DNA of 64,000 bases, from positions 168,136 to 232,135 of the forward strand of contig BDIU01000360.1 of assembly GCA_002118135.1 (NCBI GenBank), in the 5' to 3' direction. A program made the translations under genes and the position numbers. The notes under the pieces are model-generated. The model was not told the origin of the DNA, searched no databases, and saw only the letters and a program-made list of their open reading frames with translations. Numbering within the stretch: position 1 is the stretch's first letter; each line of letters begins with the position of its first letter. Source of the stretch: Trebouxia sp. TZW2008. Taxonomy: Eukaryota > Chlorophyta > Trebouxiophyceae > Trebouxiales > Trebouxiaceae. Below are positions 58,123-64,000 of this stretch, one piece after another.

Positions 58123-61100
58123 TCAGACTGATTTGGCCTTTGTGCTTGTACTGCTTTCAGTTGCAATGCTTCTGAGATACATGCCTCTAAGTCGCCTCTC
58201 ATTGAGCGCCACAACAATCGAGCTGAGCACCACACCAATCAGGAACTGAGCAGCAATGGCTGTGCTGATGCACTTCCAAGGGCTGTACTGTGGAAACACT
58301 GCTTGGCAGATGGTGTTCGGCAGAACTGCAGCTGACATGGCGAAGTTGATGAGCTGGCACGGCATGTGGATATGGAACCGTACCTGCAGACAAACACACG
58401 TTGTCGGTGCTCAAGAGATCTTGCACACGGAGTCAAGTTCTAATTGTTCATTGTCTTTCTCATACTCCTTTTTACATGCTTTTTGTTCTCCTAGGAGAGT
58501 TCATGATGGGACAAGGCAGAGGGGTGCTGCATAGAATATGCAATGCAGCAGTGAACAGGCCTGCAGCTGCTTGCAACATGCTCGTAGCATTGATTGCAGA
58601 ACGTGGATACGCATCTGCAGACAAAAACAATGGAGGAAGTCACAATGTCTGTACAGATGTGGCAGAATATGCATGAAGTGGACCACAGGCCTGCAGCTGC
58701 CTGCAAGATGCTCATAGCGAAGATTGCAAAACAAAGGACAGCAGGCTGTCCAAAAAACTTCTGCACATCACGGAAAGGGCATTTTGCTGAGGTAGAACTC
58801 GCTCAACAGCTCATGCAACTTCATGCAGGTACACAGCCCGCATGCACACTGGTGAACTCACGGGGGTGAAAGGAGGGGCGAAGTCAAGAAGAGAGGCAGC
58901 TAAGAAGAGAGGCAGTGAGGAGGATCTGGGGGGGAGCAGGGGAGGGGGGGCCATGAGGGGTAGGGGCATTGGTACTCATCATGACACCAACAGCAGGCAT
59001 GAGCAGAGGCCATGAGTTGCAATAGCATAGTAGTCAAATCATGATCTGCCGATCGTGGGGGTGGGGGGGTGGGGGGTGGAGAGGGAGGGACCTTGTTGCG
59101 CACCATGACACCAACAGCAGTCATGAGCTGTTTGCAACAAGATTTGCCGCCAAGGCATTGAATGTGTTGAGGTGGGAGAGGGAAGGCCAGTGTAACGGGT
59201 TGGAAGCGGGGGTTGTTGGTGCTCACCATGACACCAACAGCAGTCATGAGCAGAGGCCATGTGTTGGAATAGCGCAGTAGCCAGGGCCATGTGGGCAAGC
59301 TCACTTCTTGAGCATATCTTGGGTAGAGGTACAAAGCATTCATGCCGCTATACACTGCAGCAGATGTGCGCAAGGCACCCTGCCTGTATGTTACCCACCT
59401 ACATGCACGCAATCACACTTTCACCAACTGTAGGAACTTCAAGACTGCTGCTTACCATCAACGTTGTGGAGGTGGTGAGTAGCGTGGAGGCGTTTGAATA
59501 TCTGGCCAGAAATGACAGTCCGTGCAGCTGTGCGATGGGGGCTGCTTTGAGCACAGCAGGCGTGAGGAAGAAGGTGTATGACATGATATACCCAGAACCC
59601 ATCAGACGCAACATGGGCTCCCTCACATTGACCCACCTGCACTCAGGACAGTAATAGACATAAGTCTTATATGTTCCATCATAAGTTCTAGGTGTGTGTG
59701 ACACAAGTCTTGTCTCACTAGCTGGGTTTGTTCACTGAGAATGATGATGAGCAGTATGTCAGACAGCCCCTACTCTCCCAAGCCTTGACGTTGGTGACTG
59801 ACAATGTCATGATCACCCTTTACACTTTCCCTGTTTTCTTCAGCAGAAATGACGCATTATGTCTTAGACATGCCTTACTTGGCGCATGTGCACCTTGGAG
59901 GAGTGACTAAATGCTCATTCAACAGGTACTGTCACATTGCATTGAATGCCTTTGCCTCAATGGGCTTTGTCCTTTTGTGAGTGTCAACAGCATCAGATTT
60001 CAATTGCATCACAACTGGAGCAACTTCAATCTGGCCTTGGACATGCAACACAAACTTTGCTGGCACAACACCAGCGCTCATCATATGCGCGGTCTACATG
60101 TAGAGCTTACAAGCGCATCAGTGGAGCATAGGTATCGCATGCAGAGAACGATGTACACAATGCACAGCATGACAGCTAGGCGGGCAAGCTTTGAGGCAGG
60201 CAAACAAGGAAGCACAGATGCAGAATCACACATACTTTGAAATGCTGGAAAGCAAAATTGCCCTCTTACAGCGTTACAGCACCTGTTTTGCATGTGAAGC
60301 ACAATGAACAGCATGACAGGTGACCTCATCATAAAGATGAGCAGCACGAGAAATGCCTTTGCATGTACAGCAGAAGTGTACCTGTCTTGCATGTACAGCA
60401 CACTGAGCACAATGAACAGTATCTACACACCTATTTTGTGTGTAGAGCACTGTGTGCACAATGGACAGCATGACAGGTGAACTTATCACAAAGGTAAGCA
60501 GCACAAGGAATGCCCACATTTGCATGTACAGCAGTGGCGTACCTGTGTTGCATGTACAGCGCACTGAACACAATGAACAGCAGTTACACACCTGTCTTGT
60601 GTGTAGAGCTTTGTGTGCACATACCCAGCAGTTACACACCTGTCTTGTGTGTAGAGCACTGTGTGCACAATGGACAGCAATCACGGACCTGTCTTGTATG
60701 TAGAGCACTGAATGCACAGTGGACCGCAGTCACGCACCTATCTTGCAGGTACAGTACGGTATACACAATGAACCCTAGTCACACACCTGTCTTGTGTGTA
60801 GAGCACTGTGTGCACAACGGACAGCAGTCACGCACCTGTCTTGCATGTACAAAACGGTATACACAACGGACAGCATGACTGTCAGGGTCAGCCCAAACGT
60901 AAGCGGCACTCGGTATGCATAGCCATGCCCGCTGGAGAAGCCTAGGTGCAGATAGATAATCACACATATGATCAGGCTCACTGCATCCACCTGCATGCAC
61001 CAAGCAGTGGCCAGTGAGTGCTTGCATGAGTGGTGTATAGCATGCGGTGTATAGCATGCTAAGCTTGACGCACTGCAATTGTGCTCAGTTTGCTGCTTTT

Positions 61101-63733
61101 AGACAGCAGTCCCAAGCCGCTTCTGATTCTGACTGAATAAGGTTTGCATAGCCATGCCTACTTGAAAAGCCCAGGTGCAAGTAGATGACCACACAAATGA
61201 CCAGGCTCACTGCATCCACCTGCATGCACCAAGCATTGGCCAGTGAGTGCTTGCATGAGTGGTGTATAGCATGCTAAGCTTGACGCACTGCACTTGTGCT
61301 CAGTTTGCTGCTTTTAGACAGCAGTCCCAAGCCGCTTCTGATTCTGACTGAATAAGGTTTGCATAGCCATGCCTACTTGAAAAGCCCAGGTGCAAGTAGA
61401 TGATCACACAAATGACCAGGCTCACTGCATCCACCTGCATGCATCAAGCATTGGCCAGTGAGTCCTTGCATGAGTGGAGTATAGCATGCTAAGCTTGACG
61501 CACTTCAGTTGTGCTCAATTTGCTGCTTCCAGACAGTACCCTCTGGCTGCTTCTGATACTGACTGACTGAGGTGTGCATAGCCATGCCCACTGGAAAAAG
61601 CCGAGCGCAAGTCGACAATCACACAGAAAAAAACAGGCTCACTGCGTCCACCTGTATGCACCAAGCAATGGTCTGTTCTCTGATGAATGCCTGCAGCGGT
61701 GTTCATTATCCTGAACTTGATATGCTGCAGTGCCATTCAGAACGCTGCTTCAAGACTGTGTGATTTGGATTTGTTCTTGGAAACTTGACTGTCAGCATGG
61801 TGCCTGGTGCAGCAGACTAGATGTGTCTGGTGACCAACATGGGGTTGCATAGCATGCTAAAAAGACGCGTTTCAGTGCTGCTCAAGTTGCTGCTTTTAGC
61901 AGTCTGTACTTGCTTCTGAGAACAGGTACTGCCAGCATGACAGCTGATAAAGTAGAGTGGTTTTTTTTCTGCTGGGCTCGAGTGCCTGATTTACGTCTCC
62001 CCGGCAGAGATGTATGCAAGGGTCTAGTTGTATACCAGCTTCAGGCATGCCCATCTGCTTTGCAAGAGGACAATCACACGGAATCTGCGTCTTGAGGCCC
62101 TTTGATGGAAGGCCTAGGAGGGAAGACAGGGTTGGGGCATGTATGGGTGAGTTCTGCTCAAAGCATCAGATGTGAGCAACTCTGTGTTGCTGTTGCTGTA
62201 TACGCATATTGTGTATATGTACATTGTTGCTATTGTATATGTTGCTGTATATATACATATCGTTGCTGTATATGCATATGCACCTTGCATATGATGAGCG
62301 CGCTGCATGACAGAGCAGCCTACCTTGGTCATTTGCTTAGCATGGTATTTGCTGTAATCTTGCTCCAGATCTCTATCGTAGAAGTACAGCAACCATGGGT
62401 GCTGCCGCTGCTTCTCCAGTCTTCTTTGTGCTTCGCCTTCTGCCTCAGTAGCCTGACTGGGCCCACGTGACCAAGATGACTTGAAGGATGTGTCATCACG
62501 CACAGCAATATTGCGCCCAGAACCTCCATCGGCAGCCCTGCTGGATCTGGCGCCAGGTTCAGAATCCCTGCCTGGCAGAACCTCCTGCTGAGGTTCTGCC
62601 AAATCCTGAGCTGAAAGCGATGACGCTGAATGCTCCTGGTCATATGACCATTTCCTGGAATCAGGCGGCAGGCCTTGGCCAGAGTACACTGTGGCCAGCG
62701 GCCTTGGCGGTGGTGGCGGAATGCCTGAGTCAAAGGCGGCAGGGTTGGCCACAGCTGTGGCCGCCACTGCATCCAACAGAGACCCACAGGAGCTCTGTGC
62801 ATGACCTGTTCCCTCCTCTCTGGAAGGGTCTGCCATAGACCCTAGCCGCGACGGCTGGGCACTAGACTGGCGAGAAACCATACTGTCAGAGTAATGCCTG
62901 TCTAGACTTGGCAGGCTGTTCCCACTAGGCATTGATCCAATAGGAGAGGGGTTCCTACTAAGCATCTGGTCCAGTGGGAGAGAGCCTGACTGCTCCTGCC
63001 TTCTACCTGGCCTTTCGCCACCCAGGACTGAAATGGTGGGAATGGCAATGCCACTGGTGGTGGCAAAGGGCGTTGCTGCATTCCTCAGCATGGCTGCAGC
63101 AGCGGTGGCGTCAGCACCATCAGCTGTGGAAGGGCTCTCGTCAGCTGTGGCGCCATCAGCCTCAGCGGTGGCAGCAGGGCCGTTGAGCACTGGCCCAGAA
63201 GGGGCCAGGCTGTGATCATCTGCGCCCACAGCTGTGGCCACAGCAGCAGCGGTGTTGGCTGCATGCAATGCTTGGTCAATCAGGGGCTGCCGCTGATCAT
63301 GCATGATGGGTATCAACTGCTGAGCCAGCCCTTTGAGCTTGATCAGCGTCCTGCAACAAAGTACAAGTTAATTTGAGCATCACAACATTTATAGATACAC
63401 CACAAAACATGGCGCCAGCAAGATTGCCAAGGCTATGTGCAAGGCAAAGCCCTACGCCACATACTACAACAGCGTATGACTGATTCTCCACTCAGAGATG
63501 CTCAACAGTCAAGCGAGCTCAAATGCACTGAGCTGAAACCAAATCCAAAGGGCCATGCAGCACCATAAAATGTATGCACTCAATTTGGCAGGTCTTGCCA
63601 AAGGACCACTTGCTGCACACCATACAAAAATGCAACAAACTGACAACGTGGCACAGGGCTCCAGTGAGTCAAGTGTGTATGTTGTCTGTACCTTTCCAGG
63701 TCATGCGCTGTCCACGCAGCCCAAGGATCAGCA
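58123..63733 (-). CDS. Multi-pass membrane protein with long disordered N-terminal region, partial
   Basis: Exons on the minus strand: 63733-63692 (ADPWAAWTAHDLER), 63350-62324, 60990-60836, 59636-59456, 59379-59227, 58383-58123 with stop; phase agrees at each junction. The big exon starts with a helical stretch (TLIKLKGLAQQLIPIMHDQR), then about 250 Ala/Ser/Pro/Gln-rich residues, and ends HPWLLYFYDRDLEQDYSKY. About six hydrophobic segments follow: VSLIICVIIYLH, FGLTLTVMLSVVYTVLY, YTFFLTPAVLKAAP, LLMTAVGVM, FAMSAAVLPNTICQAVF, FLIGVVLSSIVVAL. It ends in a basic, Ser/Thr-rich tail (NERRLRGMYLRS). I recognise no named family. The LEQDY-plus-six-helix layout recalls membrane modules attached to algal signalling enzymes, but no enzyme domain follows. 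The start lies beyond the right edge. Intermediate exons between 59227 and 58383 cannot be excluded. Confidence 0.7.
58975..59145 (-). repeat. Two downstream copies of the WPLLMTAVGVM exon 3' edge
   Basis: Copies near 58978-59015 and 59100-59130 repeat the end of the exon at 59379-59227 (CACCATGACACCAACAGCAG on the plus strand), including the donor in the nearer copy. Confidence 0.88.
60285..60830 (-). repeat. Minisatellite of 8-10 copies of an exon 3' edge with its splice donor
   Basis: Downstream of the exon at 60990-60836, units of roughly 45-65 bases repeat the end of that exon, reading variants of VYTVLYMQDR followed by GTGTGT or GTGCGT. On the plus strand each unit contains CACCTGTCTTGxxTGTA. 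Every unit carries a potential donor. Confidence 0.9.
61020..61665 (-). repeat. Three upstream copies of an exon 5' edge, period about 215
   Basis: Copies near 61140-61235, 61360-61445 and 61570-61660 repeat the acceptor and the VDAVSLxxCVxIYLHLGFS start of the exon at 60990, plus a near-identical intron block (TATAGCATGCTAAGCTTGACG). The first two are almost identical to each other; the third is diverged. Confidence 0.92.
62185..62290. repeat. TA-rich GTTGCTGTATAT-type repeat
   Basis: Four to five irregular units of GTTGCTGTATA/GTATATG in the intron after the large exon of the membrane-protein gene. Confidence 0.8.
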
Positions 63734-63739
63734 CTGATT

Positions 63740-63900
63740 CTGACTGTTAATCAATCAATCAAATCAATCGATTTTACTGTCCTTGGGACCCAACAGGGGG
63801 GTCAACAGACAATATCAACAATGAATCAATGCAAATCATACCTAAACTAAAACAAGCATGCAATAAATTGTCTCGGCGTTCGTCAACAGAGCACCTGGAT
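63740..63900 (-). mobile_element. Possible tailed retroelement end with (GATT)n tail
   Basis: On the minus strand, GGGTCCCAAGGACAGTAAAA is followed by a GATT-type tail of four to five units (63751-63770). A conserved-looking body directly before a 4-base tail resembles the dispersed repeat near 7485 and 41930, though the bodies differ. Only one copy is in the window. Confidence 0.4.
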
Positions 63901-64000
63901 AGCTAGGGACATGAAGGAGAGGTGCTAGTGCTGCGACGCCACTAACACACTACTACACCTTAATTGTCTTTGATGTTCTCAACAAAGCATCGAGAAGTGC

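Noticed and set aside
60285..60830. CRISPR-like array
   Set aside because: Units are not separated by unique spacers of constant length, they match the neighbouring exon edge, and the DNA is eukaryotic nuclear.

Overview
This is nuclear DNA from a eukaryote, most likely a unicellular green alga. The evidence is a chloroplast ELIP/LHC-type three-helix protein, a CG-1 (CAMTA-type) transcription factor, an IFT46 flagellar-transport gene and a LEA-like protein with 11-mer repeats. All but one of the genes are split by many GT-AG introns. Lineage within the green algae is an inference; a coccoid trebouxiophyte-like alga that can still make zoospores would fit. I saw no bacterial operon, viral gene or CRISPR array.

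Layout, left to right: (1) 1-10940, minus strand: a P5-type (P5B-like) P-type ATPase that runs off the left edge. (2) 12421-20012, plus: a 742-residue Gly/Gln-rich LEA-like membrane protein in 13 exons. (3) 21036-24678, plus: a 358-residue short-chain dehydrogenase in 7 exons. (4) 26332-28171, minus: an ELIP-like protein, 251 residues, 4 exons, with two extra terminal-exon copies. (5) 29103-33624, plus: IFT46, 329 residues, 7 exons. (6) 34868-39177, minus: a CG-1 domain protein of about 861 residues. (7) 42226-44145, minus: an F-box/LRR protein without introns. (8) 44580-48060, plus: an aquaporin-family (MIP) channel, 301 residues, 8 exons, with both NPA motifs altered. (9) 48511-56101, plus: an aldo/keto reductase, 371 residues, 9 exons. 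(10) 58123-63733, minus: a multi-pass membrane protein with a long disordered N-terminal part, running off the right edge. For genes 2, 3, 4, 5, 8 and 9 the hand-built exon chains keep phase at every junction and sum to a multiple of three.

The most striking property is shared by every intron-containing gene. The edges of exons, together with their splice sites, are repeated in tandem in the neighbouring introns, usually every 50-220 bases. Copies upstream of an exon carry its 5' edge and acceptor. Copies downstream carry its 3' edge and donor, or its stop codon. Many copies have stops or lost splice sites. This is what repeated small tandem duplications across splice sites would leave if selection kept one intact exon. 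It makes introns grow and fills them with decoy splice sites.

Mobile or repetitive DNA: a 317-base element with identical 63-base direct terminal repeats (56688-57004); a dispersed repeat present in both orientations with a 4-base tail (near 7485 and 41930); a similar tailed element near the right end; several microsatellites; and two minisatellite arrays built around exon edges or introns. The genes do not form one pathway. Several (LEA-like, ELIP, MIP, AKR, SDR) are of types often linked to desiccation or light stress, which is an inference only.
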